This document shows positions 42,424-51,162 of a stretch of 64,000 bases of DNA, piece by piece. Each line of letters starts with the position of its first letter. Within the stretch, counting starts at the first letter, position 1. Below the pieces are notes generated by a model that did no database searches, had not been told where the DNA came from, and saw only the letters and a list, made by a program, of their open reading frames with translations. Position numbers and translations under genes: made by a program. The stretch comes from Bog-756 sp963704585 (GTDB taxonomy: Bacteria; Actinomycetota; Acidimicrobiia; Acidimicrobiales; RAAP-2): NCBI GenBank assembly GCA_963704585.1, contig OY969919.1:434001-498000 (forward strand), given 5' to 3'.

Positions 42424-44894
42424 CGCGCGTCCAGCTCCTCGGGGCTCATGAGCACCGCGCGCGCCTTCGATCCCTCGGACGGCCCCACCACGCCGCGCCG
42501 CTCCATCAGGTCCATGAGCCGTCCGGCGCGCGCGAACCCGACCCGCAGCTTGCGCTGGAGCATCGAGGTCGAGCCGAGCTGTGAGCGGACGACGAGCTCC
42601 ATCGCCTGCTCGAGCAGCTCGTCGTCCCCGTCCTCGCCGCCGACGGCCGGTCCCTCCGAGCCGACGACCTCGTCGATGCCCGCGACGACCTCCATCGCCC
42701 GCTGCCGCTTCCAGTGCCCGGTCACCGCGCGGATCTCCTCCTCGCTGACCCACGGACCCTGCAGGCGCTGCGGGTTCGACGAGCTCGCGGTCAGCAGGAG
42801 CATGTCACCCATGCCGATGAGCCGCTCGGCGCCCGGCTGGTCGAGGATGACCCGGCTGTCGGCCAGTGACGAGACCGAAAAGGCGAGGCGCGACGGGATG
42901 TTGGCCTTGATGACTCCGGTGATCACGTCGACCGACGGTCGCTGGGTGGCGAGCAGGAGGTGGATGCCGACGGCCCTCGCCATCTGCGCGATGCGGCAGA
43001 CGGAGTCCTCGACGTCGCGGGCAGCGACCATCATGAGGTCGTTGAGCTCGTCGACGACCACGAGGATGTACGGGAGCCTCTGGTAGCGGAGCTCCGGCTC
43101 GCCGTCGTCGCCCGCCTCGTCGCCGGTCCCGAGCATGCGGAAGCGGTAGGCCTCCTCGAGCTCCGCGAGGTCGCCGTTGTCGACGCCGGCGTTGTACCCC
43201 GTGATGTCGCGCATGCCGACCTCCGCCAGCAGGTCGTAGCGGCGCTCCATCTCTGTGACGGCCCAGCTCAGCGCGTTGGCCGCCTTCTTGGGGTCGACGA
43301 CCACCTGGGTGAGCAGGTGGGGCAGGTCGTTGTACTGCCCGAGCTCGACGCGCTTCGGGTCGACGAGGATGAGCCGCACCTGGTCCGGCGTCGCCCGGCT
43401 GAGGACCGAGGTCAGCACCGAGTTGATGCACGACGACTTGCCGGAGCCGGTCGCACCCGACACGAGCAGGTGCGGCATCTCGGCGAGGTTGGCCATCACG
43501 GCGCGGCCCGCGATGTCACGGCCCAACGCGACCTCGAGCGGGTGGGTGGCCTGCGCGGCCTCGGGCGACGCCAGCACGTCGCCGAGCGCGACGAGCTGCC
43601 GGTGGTGGTTGGGGACCTCGACCCCGATCGCCGACTTGCCGGGGATCGGCGCGAGGATCCGCACGTCCGGCGAGGCCATCGCGTACGCGATGTCCTTCGA
43701 CAGCGAGGTGACCCGGGCGACCTTCACGCCGGGACCGAGCTCGAGCTCGTACCGGGTGACCGATGGTCCGACAGTCCGACCGACCAGGCGGGTCTCGACA
43801 CCGTGCGCGCCGAGGGCGGCGATCAGCGCGGCACCCGCCTGGTCGATCTCGCGCTCGTCGATCGTCTGCGCCGGGGCGCGGTGCAGCAGGTCGGGCGGTG
43901 GCAGCCGCCATTCCCCGACCGTGTGGCCGAGACGCATCTCGAGCTGCTCGCCGGTGCCCGGCCGGGTCGCCTCGGGCGGCATCGGGTTCGGCTCGTGCTC
44001 GACCTCGTGTTCCCACCCCCCCGGATCCGGCTCCTCGGGGTCGCCGAGGGCTGCGAGCGCCTCGGCGGTGTCGGGCACGTCCTCCGTCCCACCTCCCGCG
44101 GCAACCGTGCGGCCGAACGGATCGGTCGGATGGTCGTCCTCCTCGATCCCCTCCTCGCCGGGCGCGCGGGATCCGCCCCGGGCGGCCTCGGCCGCCCGGC
44201 GGGCGCCGCGGGCGAGTGCGCCGGCCGCGGTCCGGACCGAGACGCCGGTGAAGAGCACCAGCGAGACCACGACGAGCGCCACGAGCACGGTCACCGCACC
44301 TGCACCGCCGATGCCCGCACGCAGTGGATCGCCGATCGACGCGCCGAGCCAACCGCCGGCCGCGGACAGGCGCGCCGTCGAGGCCCGCAAGGGCGGGGAT
44401 CCGCCGACGAGTGCGGCGATGCCGCAGACGGCGACCAGGGCGAGGCTCGCGCCCAGCAGCGCCCGCGCCGGCTCGCGTGCGGGCGCGCCCTCCTCGCCGG
44501 ACCGTCCCATGAGGAGCCGGACACCGACCGCGACGGCGAGCACGGGCACGAGGAAGCGGCCCCAGCCGAGCAGATCGCCGACGACGCGACGCGCCCCGGC
44601 TCCGGCCGGGCCGAGGGAGCTCGCATAGAACGCGAGGCCGGCGAGGATCCCGAGCGTGACGAGCACCACCCCCCAGAGGTCGGTGGCATGCCCGGCCACG
44701 ATGTCGCGTGCCGAGGAGGCGAGCCGCCCGCGGCGCACCTGCGAGCCGCGTCCCCCGCCTCCACGCTGGGATCCGCTTCCGCGGCGTGCCGGCCCCGTCG
44801 GTCCGGTCGATCGTCTGCGGGGCGGGCTCCCGGGCCTGCTCTTCGACCGCGAAGCCCCGGCGCGACCTGCCCGGTGCTTCGTGGCGGTCGTCAC
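42420..44894 (-). CDS. ftsK: DNA translocase FtsK
   Basis: Septum-located hexameric motor, about 824 residues, that pumps chromosomal DNA during division. N-terminal basic segment and four to five transmembrane helices (about 75-225), an acidic/Pro linker, the motor with Walker A SGATGSGKSSCINS and a Walker B that reads VVVDELNDLMM (usually DEFADLMM or DELADLMM), and a C-terminal gamma winged helix (STSMLQRKLRVGFARAGRLM). The start is uncertain: GTG 44894 is chosen, GTG 44939 is possible. Downstream of RNase J, as in other actinobacteria. Confidence 0.95.
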   Translation of the reverse strand: MTTATKHRAGRAGASRSKSRPGSPPRRRSTGPTGPARRGSGSQRGGGGRGSQVRRGRLASSARDIVAGHATDLWGVVLVTLGILAGLAFYASSLGPAGAGARRVVGDLLGWGRFLVPVLAVAVGVRLLMGRSGEEGAPAREPARALLGASLALVAVCGIAALVGGSPPLRASTARLSAAGGWLGASIGDPLRAGIGGAGAVTVLVALVVVSLVLFTGVSVRTAAGALARGARRAAEAARGGSRAPGEEGIEEDDHPTDPFGRTVAAGGGTEDVPDTAEALAALGDPEEPDPGGWEHEVEHEPNPMPPEATRPGTGEQLEMRLGHTVGEWRLPPPDLLHRAPAQTIDEREIDQAGAALIAALGAHGVETRLVGRTVGPSVTRYELELGPGVKVARVTSLSKDIAYAMASPDVRILAPIPGKSAIGVEVPNHHRQLVALGDVLASPEAAQATHPLEVALGRDIAGRAVMANLAEMPHLLVSGATGSGKSSCINSVLTSVLSRATPDQVRLILVDPKRVELGQYNDLPHLLTQVVVDPKKAANALSWAVTEMERRYDLLAEVGMRDITGYNAGVDNGDLAELEEAYRFRMLGTGDEAGDDGEPELRYQRLPYILVVVDELNDLMMVAARDVEDSVCRIAQMARAVGIHLLLATQRPSVDVITGVIKANIPSRLAFSVSSLADSRVILDQPGAERLIGMGDMLLLTASSSNPQRLQGPWVSEEEIRAVTGHWKRQRAMEVVAGIDEVVGSEGPAVGGEDGDDELLEQAMELVVRSQLGSTSMLQRKLRVGFARAGRLMDLMERRGVVGPSEGSKARAVLMSPEELDAR

Positions 44895-44967
44895 AGTGCC
44901 ACTCAGGCTACCTGCCCCCCACCACGCAGCGTGGGACACCGACTCGCACCGTGACCGTCACCGGGGC

Positions 44968-46779
44968 TCACATCGTGACGATCACCGGGACGATCATGGG
45001 GCGCTGCCGCGACCGCTCGCCGACCAGGCGGCCGACGGCCTTGCGGACCACGCGGTTCAGGTGCTCGTGCTCGGTGTTGCCGGCGGTCAGGGCCTGCTCG
45101 AGCGCCTTGGTCACCTCGGCGCGCGCGTCGTCCATGAACGCCTCGGTGTCGAGGTCGTAGGCCCAGCCGCGCGTCACGAGCTGGGGCGCCCCGATCACCT
45201 CCTCGCGCTTCAGGTCGACCGTCGCCACCGCCATCACGACGCCCTCTTCGGCCAGGACCATCCGGTCGCGCAGGATGCCGTGCCCGACGTCTCCCACCGA
45301 GCTGCCGTCGACGAAGAGGTAGCCGCCCGGGACGGTCCCGTCGCGGTGGATCCCCGAGCCGTCGAGGCGAACCGCGTCGCCGTCCTCGCAGAGGAGGACC
45401 CGGTCGCCTCCGACGCCCATGCTCGCCGCCAGCCGGACGTGGTTGGCCATGTGCCGGTACTCGCCGTGGACGGGGATGAAGCAGTCCGGTCGGGTGACCG
45501 ACAGCAGCATCGAGAGCTCGCCCTGGCGCGCGTGCCCGCTCACGTGGACCGCCTCCACGCCGGAGTGGATGACCTCGACCCCGCGCCGGTGGAGACTGTC
45601 GATGACCCGGCCCACCGACCACTCGTTGCCCGGGATCGGGTGCGCGCTGATGACGACCACGTCGTCCTCGCGCAGGGCGAAGAAACGGTTCTCGCCGGCG
45701 GCGAGCCGGGAGAGCGCCGACATCGGCTCCCCCTGCGAACCGGTCGAGATCACGCACACCTTGCCGGGCTCGAGGTCGTCGATCTCCTCGATGTCGACGA
45801 GCGACCGGTCGGGGATCTCGAGCACGCCGAGCCGTCGGGCGAGCATCACGTTCTTCTGCATCGAGCGCCCGAGGGTCGCGATCGTGCGGCCACCGGCGAT
45901 GGCGGCGTCGGCGATCTGCTGGACGCGGTGGATGTGGCTCGCGAAACAGGTCACCACGAAGCGCCGGTCCGGTCGCGCGAGGAAGACCCGCTCGAGGGTG
46001 ACCCCCACGGTCGACTCCGACGGGGTGAATCCCGGCTCCTCCGCGTTGGTCGAGTCGGCGAGCAGGAGCCGGATCCCGGGGTCGGAGGCGAGCGCCCCCA
46101 TGCGAGCGAGGTCGGTTCGGCGCCCGTCGACCGGGTGAAGGTCGATCTTGAAGTCACCCGAGTGGAGGATCACCCCCTGGGGGGTGTGGAACGCCGTGGC
46201 GAACGCGTGCGGCACCGAGTGGGTGACCGGGATGAACTCGACGTCGCAGGGACCGATCCGCCGACGCTCGCCGTCGACGACCGGGACGAACTGGGCACGG
46301 TCACCGAGGCCCGCCTCGTCGACCCGGTTGCGCGCGAGGGCGAGCGTCAGCTCCGAGCCGTAGACCGGGACCGAGAAGTCGCGCAGCAGGTAGGCGAGCC
46401 CGCCGGTGTGGTCCTCGTGGCCGTGGGTGAGGATGATGCCGTCGACCTGGTCGGCGTGCTCGCGCAGGTAGGTGAAGTCGGGCAGGACGAGGTCGACGCC
46501 GGGCATGTCGGGATCGGGGAACATGATCCCGACGTCGAGGACGAGGATCCGTCCGTCGACCTCGATGCAGGCGCAGTTGCGTCCGATCTCTCCGAGGCCG
46601 CCGAGGAAGACCACCCGCACCGGCGCCGGCCGGCGTGCCCGGCCACCGCCGCGGGACGTCGCCGGCTTCGCACCCCCTTCGCCGGACCCGGGTCGCTTCG
46701 TCGCGTTCGGCCGCTTCTGTCCGGCGGCACGGGTGCCGGTGCGACCGGCGCCCCCCGTGCCGCGGTCGGCGTCAGGCAA
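44968..46779 (-). CDS. rnj: Ribonuclease J
   Basis: Metallo-beta-lactamase/beta-CASP RNase, 603 residues, with 5'-3' exonuclease and endonuclease activity in mRNA decay and rRNA maturation. The N-terminal ~50 residues are basic and disordered; then FLGGLGEIGRNC, TLTHGHEDHTGGLAYLL-type metal motif (seen as LTHGHEDHTGGL, about 118-129), HSGDFKIDLHPVDG, and beta-CASP motifs (GSQGEPMSALSRLA, VSGHARQGEL, VHGEYRHMANH). The start is TTG 46779, overlapping dapA by 8 nt. It is followed by ftsK 73 nt later. Confidence 0.96.
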   Translation of the reverse strand: MPDADRGTGGAGRTGTRAAGQKRPNATKRPGSGEGGAKPATSRGGGRARRPAPVRVVFLGGLGEIGRNCACIEVDGRILVLDVGIMFPDPDMPGVDLVLPDFTYLREHADQVDGIILTHGHEDHTGGLAYLLRDFSVPVYGSELTLALARNRVDEAGLGDRAQFVPVVDGERRRIGPCDVEFIPVTHSVPHAFATAFHTPQGVILHSGDFKIDLHPVDGRRTDLARMGALASDPGIRLLLADSTNAEEPGFTPSESTVGVTLERVFLARPDRRFVVTCFASHIHRVQQIADAAIAGGRTIATLGRSMQKNVMLARRLGVLEIPDRSLVDIEEIDDLEPGKVCVISTGSQGEPMSALSRLAAGENRFFALREDDVVVISAHPIPGNEWSVGRVIDSLHRRGVEVIHSGVEAVHVSGHARQGELSMLLSVTRPDCFIPVHGEYRHMANHVRLAASMGVGGDRVLLCEDGDAVRLDGSGIHRDGTVPGGYLFVDGSSVGDVGHGILRDRMVLAEEGVVMAVATVDLKREEVIGAPQLVTRGWAYDLDTEAFMDDARAEVTKALEQALTAGNTEHEHLNRVVRKAVGRLVGERSRQRPMIVPVIVTM

Positions 46780-47680
46780 CCGACTGGTGGGCCGGGCGCG
46801 GGGCGTCCAGCTCGGCGACGAGCGCGCGGGCCCGCGCGTCGAGCGCGTCGGGGGCCACCGCGTTGGGCAGTCGGCACTGGCCCGCCGGGAGCCGAAGCGC
46901 GCGGCAGGCGGCCTTCGCGGGGACGGGATTGGGGAAATCCTCGGTCGACTCGAACCCGTACGACGGGGCGAGCTCCTGGTTGCAGCGCGTCGCCCGCACG
47001 ACGTCGCCGGCCCGGTACGCCGCGATCATCTCGCCGAAGGCGGCCCCGGCCCAGTGGGAGGCGACGCTGACCACCCCGCACCCGCCGACCGACAGGAACG
47101 GCAGGGTCAACGAGTCGTCGCCCGAGTAGACCTCGAAGCCCTCGGGGCTCTCCGCGACGACGGTCGCGGCTGCGGCGAGATCGCCGGTGGCGTCCTTGAC
47201 CGCCACGATGGTGGGCACGTCGCGTGCGAGCTCGACCGTGAGCGCGGCGCCGATCCGGCGCCCGGACCGCACCGGGATGTCGTAGAGCACGACCGGCAGG
47301 TCGGTGGCTGCGGCCACCGCGCGGAAGTGGGCGGAGAGGCCCGCCCGGGAGGGACGGTTGTAGTACGGGGTCACCACGAGGACGCCGTCGGCGCCGGCGG
47401 CCGCGGCCTCCTTCGTGAGGTGCACGGAGTGGGCGGTGTCGTTGGTGCCCGTGGCGGCGACGACCGGCACGTCGACCGCGGCCGCGACCGCACGGAACAG
47501 CTCGATGCGCTCGGTGTCGGTCAGCACCGGGCCCTCCCCCGTGGTCCCGGCGACGACGAGGCCGTCGCTGCCGTGGTCGACGAGGTGACGGGCGAGCACC
47601 GCAGCGCCCTCGAGGTCGAGCGCGCCCTCGTCCGTGAACGGGGTGATCATGGCCGTGACCACCGAGCCGAACCGGGGCAT
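46772..47680 (-). CDS. dapA: 4-hydroxy-tetrahydrodipicolinate synthase
   Basis: TIM-barrel aldolase, 302 residues, that condenses pyruvate and aspartate semialdehyde, the first committed step to DAP and lysine. Substrate loop VAGTTGEGPVLTDTE (43-57), catalytic tyrosine in VTPYYNRPSRAG, and the Schiff-base lysine in IVAVKDATGD (about 160-169) are present. ATG 47680. It overlaps the RNase J gene by 8 nt; dapA-rnj is a conserved actinobacterial pair. Upstream 117 nt separate it from the ferritin-like gene. Confidence 0.97.
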   Translation of the reverse strand: MPRFGSVVTAMITPFTDEGALDLEGAAVLARHLVDHGSDGLVVAGTTGEGPVLTDTERIELFRAVAAAVDVPVVAATGTNDTAHSVHLTKEAAAAGADGVLVVTPYYNRPSRAGLSAHFRAVAAATDLPVVLYDIPVRSGRRIGAALTVELARDVPTIVAVKDATGDLAAAATVVAESPEGFEVYSGDDSLTLPFLSVGGCGVVSVASHWAGAAFGEMIAAYRAGDVVRATRCNQELAPSYGFESTEDFPNPVPAKAACRALRLPAGQCRLPNAVAPDALDARARALVAELDAPRPAHQSVA

Positions 47681-47797
47681 GGTCGCGCTCAGGACGCCGG
47701 TCGCGCCGGTCGGGGCGTGTGGGACCTCACGGTTCCGCAGGTTACCAGCAGCACCCTCGACGGAGCCCCGGTCGTCGGGGTGCCGGCGGGCGGCGGA

Positions 47798-48925
47798 CTA
47801 CGACGGGACCTTCTCCGGCACCGACGAGAGGGACTCGTACTCCTCGGAGGTGTCCTCGAACGACTCGAACTCGATGACACCGAGCTCGGTGAACTTGGTC
47901 CGGAGCCAGCCGTCCGCGGCGTCGAGCAGCCCGAGCTTCTTGCAGTTCGGCACGATCTTCGAGAAGAGGAGTGCCTGGAACTCGGCGCGCTCGGGCGCCT
48001 GGTAGACGACCGGCACGATCGCCTTCGGGTCGACGCCGAGTCGGTCCCAAACCTCCTGCTGGAGGAAGCGGTCCCGCATGCGGACCGCCGCCTCGAACGC
48101 GAACTCCTGGCGCTCGCGGAGCTCCGCCGAGGTGAGCCCCTGGTAGAACTCCTGGAGGCTCAGGACCCCGAACGCGACGTGGCGCGCCTCGTCGGACATC
48201 ACGTAGCGGAGGAGCTGCTTGAGGAGCGGATCGGCGGTCATCTGCTGCATGAGGCCGAAGGCGGCAAGCGCGAGCCCCTCGACCATGATCTGCATGCCGA
48301 GGTAGGTGAGGTCCCAGCGTGAGTCGGCGATGATGTCGTCGAGGAGCATCCGCAGGTGGGCGTTGATCGGGTAGTGACCCGAGAGCTTCTCGTCGAGGTA
48401 CTTGGCGAAGACCTCGACGTGCCGGGCCTCGTCCATCACCTGGGTCGACGCGTAGTACTTGGCGTCGATCCACGGCACCGACTCGACGATCTTGGCGGTG
48501 CAGATGAGTGCGCCCTGCTCGCCGTGGAGGAACTGCGAGAGCGTCCAGTTCTGGCTCTCGACGCCGAAGGTGATCCACTCCTGCTCGCTCCAGCGCTCCA
48601 CCGGTGTGCCGCTGAGGTCGAAGCCGGCGCCGAACCCGCCGTTGGCCTCGGACTCCTCGCGCACCAGCCGCTCCTGATCGACTTCGATCTCCCAGGGGAG
48701 ATCGGTCTGGCCGTTCCACTGGGCGTTCTTGGCCTTCTCGTAGAGCTTGTCGAGCTTCGGCCGCGCGCCCTTCTCGTAGTCCCAGGTGAAGATCGAGTCG
48801 TAGTCGCTGTGGACCGCGTGGCGACCGTCGGGCTCCTCGGTTCCGACCACCGCGAGGATGGCCTGGAAGTCGTTGATCTCCGTCCGGCCGATGATCTGTT
48901 CGGTGCTGCTCATGTCGGTGCTCAT
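47798..48925 (-). CDS. Ferritin-like diiron protein of unknown substrate
   Basis: A 375-residue soluble helical protein. Two ExxH-type iron motifs, MDEARHVEVFAKYLDE (about 167-182) and SDEARHVAFGVL (about 246-257), plus single glutamates upstream of each (LHGEQGALI and MVEGLALAAF), form a four-helix diiron site like that of ribonucleotide reductase R2, acyl-ACP desaturases and AurF-type oxygenases. It may be an oxygenase or desaturase; the substrate is not evident. ATG 48925 overlaps the tetR stop (ATGA), so expression is coupled to the regulator. It sits between dapB and dapA, an accessory insertion in an otherwise conserved operon order. Confidence 0.8.
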   Translation of the reverse strand: MSTDMSSTEQIIGRTEINDFQAILAVVGTEEPDGRHAVHSDYDSIFTWDYEKGARPKLDKLYEKAKNAQWNGQTDLPWEIEVDQERLVREESEANGGFGAGFDLSGTPVERWSEQEWITFGVESQNWTLSQFLHGEQGALICTAKIVESVPWIDAKYYASTQVMDEARHVEVFAKYLDEKLSGHYPINAHLRMLLDDIIADSRWDLTYLGMQIMVEGLALAAFGLMQQMTADPLLKQLLRYVMSDEARHVAFGVLSLQEFYQGLTSAELRERQEFAFEAAVRMRDRFLQQEVWDRLGVDPKAIVPVVYQAPERAEFQALLFSKIVPNCKKLGLLDAADGWLRTKFTELGVIEFESFEDTSEEYESLSSVPEKVPS

Positions 48926-49659
48926 CGCACGTCCCCCTTGGCATGCTGCCGGTGGTTGGAATGGTGGTCGTCCTCGGTGAGACCGAAGGGCGTGATGTCG
49001 ATCGTCGCCCCGGCGGCCGGCGCGTTGAGCGCGGCGATGCCGGGGAGCACGAAGGTGTCGACCAGTCGGGCGGTCTGGTCGGGATCCGTGAGGTCGGTGG
49101 TGTCCGACGGCGCGATCGCGAAGGAGAGGACGATCCGCACCGCCCACTCCGCGACACGTCCCGCCTCGGCGGGGCGCATCCAGCGCGCGAGGAACGGCGC
49201 GGTGAACCGCGACGCGGTGGCGAGGAGCCGGTCCGCGTCCTCGAACGCGAGGTGACCGAGGATCAGCCCCGGCTCGTGCTCGACGAGGTAGCCGAGCGCG
49301 GCGTGGGTCCGGATGCGGGTCGACGCCTCGACGATGCCGCCGACGAGCGCGTCGCGGAGTTCGGACGCCTCGCCGAGGCAGACCCCGAGGGCGGAGAAGA
49401 GACGGGCCGTCTCGGTGTCGAGCACCGCCGCGAGCACCTCGTCGCGCCCCCCGGGGAAGGCGCGGTACACGGTCGCGCGCGAGAGCCCGGCCGCCCGGGC
49501 GATGTCGTCGACGGTGGTCTTGACGGTGCCGTGACGGGCCAGGCACGCGAGGGTGGCGTCGATGATCCGCACTCGGTTCGGGGACGTCCGGTCCGGGGTG
49601 GCGCCCACATCCGGAAGGTCCCGCTCGAGCGCGTGCACCACAGGACTCGCGACCGGCAC
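48922..49659 (-). CDS. TetR/AcrR family regulator, cotranscribed with the diiron gene
   Basis: A 245-residue repressor-type regulator. N-terminal helix-turn-helix KTTVDDIARAAGLSRATVYRAF (about 47-68), then a helical ligand-binding domain and a ~30-residue His/Asp-rich tail. GTG 49659 has a TAATGT -10 box 7 nt upstream and no ribosome binding site, so the transcript is probably leaderless. It probably controls itself and the downstream diiron gene. Its HTH is very similar to that of the next TetR gene, suggesting tandem duplication. Confidence 0.92.
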   Translation of the reverse strand: MPVASPVVHALERDLPDVGATPDRTSPNRVRIIDATLACLARHGTVKTTVDDIARAAGLSRATVYRAFPGGRDEVLAAVLDTETARLFSALGVCLGEASELRDALVGGIVEASTRIRTHAALGYLVEHEPGLILGHLAFEDADRLLATASRFTAPFLARWMRPAEAGRVAEWAVRIVLSFAIAPSDTTDLTDPDQTARLVDTFVLPGIAALNAPAAGATIDITPFGLTEDDHHSNHRQHAKGDVR

Positions 49660-49666
49660 GGATGGA

Positions 49667-49696
49667 ACATTAGATCGTGATTTGTTTCATTGTCAA
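49667..49696 (-). promoter_or_regulatory. Promoter of the tetR-diiron operon
   Basis: Minus strand TTGACA (49696-49691), 18-nt AT-rich spacer, TAATGT (49672-49667), 7 nt to the GTG. The -35 hexamer overlaps the stop codon of the upstream tetR gene. The spacer contains TGAAACAAATCA, a partial TGA-N6-TCA dyad that could be a TetR operator. Confidence 0.6.
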
Positions 49697-50288
49697 CGGG
49701 TCCCGGGGGCCCCGACCGGCCCGTCGCCGGCGACCACCCCCGCCAGCAGCTCGGCCCGGACCAGCTGGGCGACCTGCGCCGGGTCTTCGAGGTCCCACCG
49801 GCCGGGGCTGGTCATGTAGGAGAGGACCATCCCGCGAGGAAGTCGGCGGCTACTGGGAGGTCGACTCCGTCGGCCACGCCCCGGGCCTCGAGGTACGGAA
49901 GGAGGAACGACGCGATGCCGTCGCGGATCCGGTTGCTCTCGACGGTGAGCATCGGGAGGAGCTTCTCGGGCTCGGTCTGCATGACCCGCTGGAGCACCTC
50001 GTGCTCGAGGATCGAGCGGCGGGCGAAGACCACGCCGCGCTCCATCACCTGCTCGAGGCCGTCCGCGTCATGCACCTGCTCGTAGAGACGGACGAAGAAC
50101 TCGTCGGCCGCAAAGCTCACCGCCGCGGAGATCAGCTCGTCACGCCCCCCCGGGAACGTGCGGTACACGGTCGCCCGCGACACGCCGGCCTCGCGGGCGA
50201 CATCCTCGACGGTCGTCTTCGCGATCCCCCAGCGCGCGACGCACGCGTAGGCCGACTCGACGATCCGGTGGCGGGTGTCGTCGACCAC
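49693..50288 (-). CDS. TetR/AcrR family regulator, frameshifted
   Basis: About 198 residues. The HTH is intact (KTTVEDVAREAGVSRATVYRTF, about 24-45). The frame closes early after DFLAGWSSPT, but a one-base gain near 49829-49836 restores ...DFLARMVLSYMTSPGRWDLEDPAQ... and continues to TGA at 49693-49695 with the usual ARMVLSY-SPGRWDL-DPAQVAQLV end of this subfamily. Total length is one base short of 199 codons, which fits a single missing base. The start is GTG 50288. Paralogous to the next gene. Confidence 0.85.
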
Positions 50289-50300
50289 GCGTGTCGCCGT

Positions 50301-51116
50301 TCAGAGGCCGAGAAGGGGCTCGAGGCCGACCGTGAGGCCCGGTCGGTCGGCCACCGCCTCGACGGCGAGCACCACGCCGTCCATGAAGGAGACCCGGTCG
50401 TACGAGTCGTGCCGGATGGTCAGGGTCTGTCCCGCAGTCCCGAAGACCACCTCCTGGTGGGCGACGAGCCCGGGCAGCCGCAACGAGTGGAGGTGGACGC
50501 CGGCCGGACCTACGCCTCCGCGCGCACCTTCGACCACCACGACCTCCGTGGCGTCCGGCGGGAAGGGGCCGCGTGCCGCTGCGTCACGACCGGCCGCGAT
50601 CCGCTCGGCGGTGAGCAGCGCGGTCCCCGAGGGGGCGTCGCGCTTCGCGTCGTGGTGGGACTCCACGATCTCCGCGCCACCGAACCACGGCGCCGCGAGC
50701 TCCGCGAACCGCATCATGAGCACCGCGCCGATCGCGAAGTTGGGGGCGAGGACGCAGTTCGGTGCTCCCCCGGCGGGCCCGGCGAACCACGAGGCGAGCG
50801 CCTCGATGTCCTCGGGGCCGAAGCCCGTGGTCCCGACCACGGCGTGGATCCCGGCCTCGGCACAGGAGGCGAGCGTCACGCGGGCCGCCGACGCGACCGT
50901 GAAGTCGACGACCACCTCGACGGCGGCGTGGACGAGCGCCGACGCCGAGTCGGCGAGGACGAGCTCCGTGTGGCCGGAGGCGAGCAGCTCGTCGAGCGGC
51001 GTCCCGGCGTGCGCCGGATCGACGGCGGCTGCGAGCTCGAGTCCCGGTCGGGTGAGGACCGCGCGGCAGACCTCCCGCCCCATTCGGCCACCGGCGCCCA
51101 TCACCCCGACTCGCAT
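50301..51116 (-). CDS. dapB: 4-hydroxy-tetrahydrodipicolinate reductase
   Basis: NAD(P)H-dependent reductase, 271 residues, the second step of the DAP pathway. Rossmann start RVGVMGAGGRMGREVC (2-17), VVGTTGF, PNFAIGAVLMM, and the substrate-binding signature SHHDAKRDAPSGTAL (about 155-169) are present. ATG 51116 is chosen; GTG 9 nt upstream is possible. It is preceded by an M16 peptidase and followed by tetR. Confidence 0.97.
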   Translation of the reverse strand: MRVGVMGAGGRMGREVCRAVLTRPGLELAAAVDPAHAGTPLDELLASGHTELVLADSASALVHAAVEVVVDFTVASAARVTLASCAEAGIHAVVGTTGFGPEDIEALASWFAGPAGGAPNCVLAPNFAIGAVLMMRFAELAAPWFGGAEIVESHHDAKRDAPSGTALLTAERIAAGRDAAARGPFPPDATEVVVVEGARGGVGPAGVHLHSLRLPGLVAHQEVVFGTAGQTLTIRHDSYDRVSFMDGVVLAVEAVADRPGLTVGLEPLLGL

Positions 51117-51162
51117 GGCGGTCACCCTACCGTCGGGCTGCGGTGCGACCGGTCCCGCGCGT

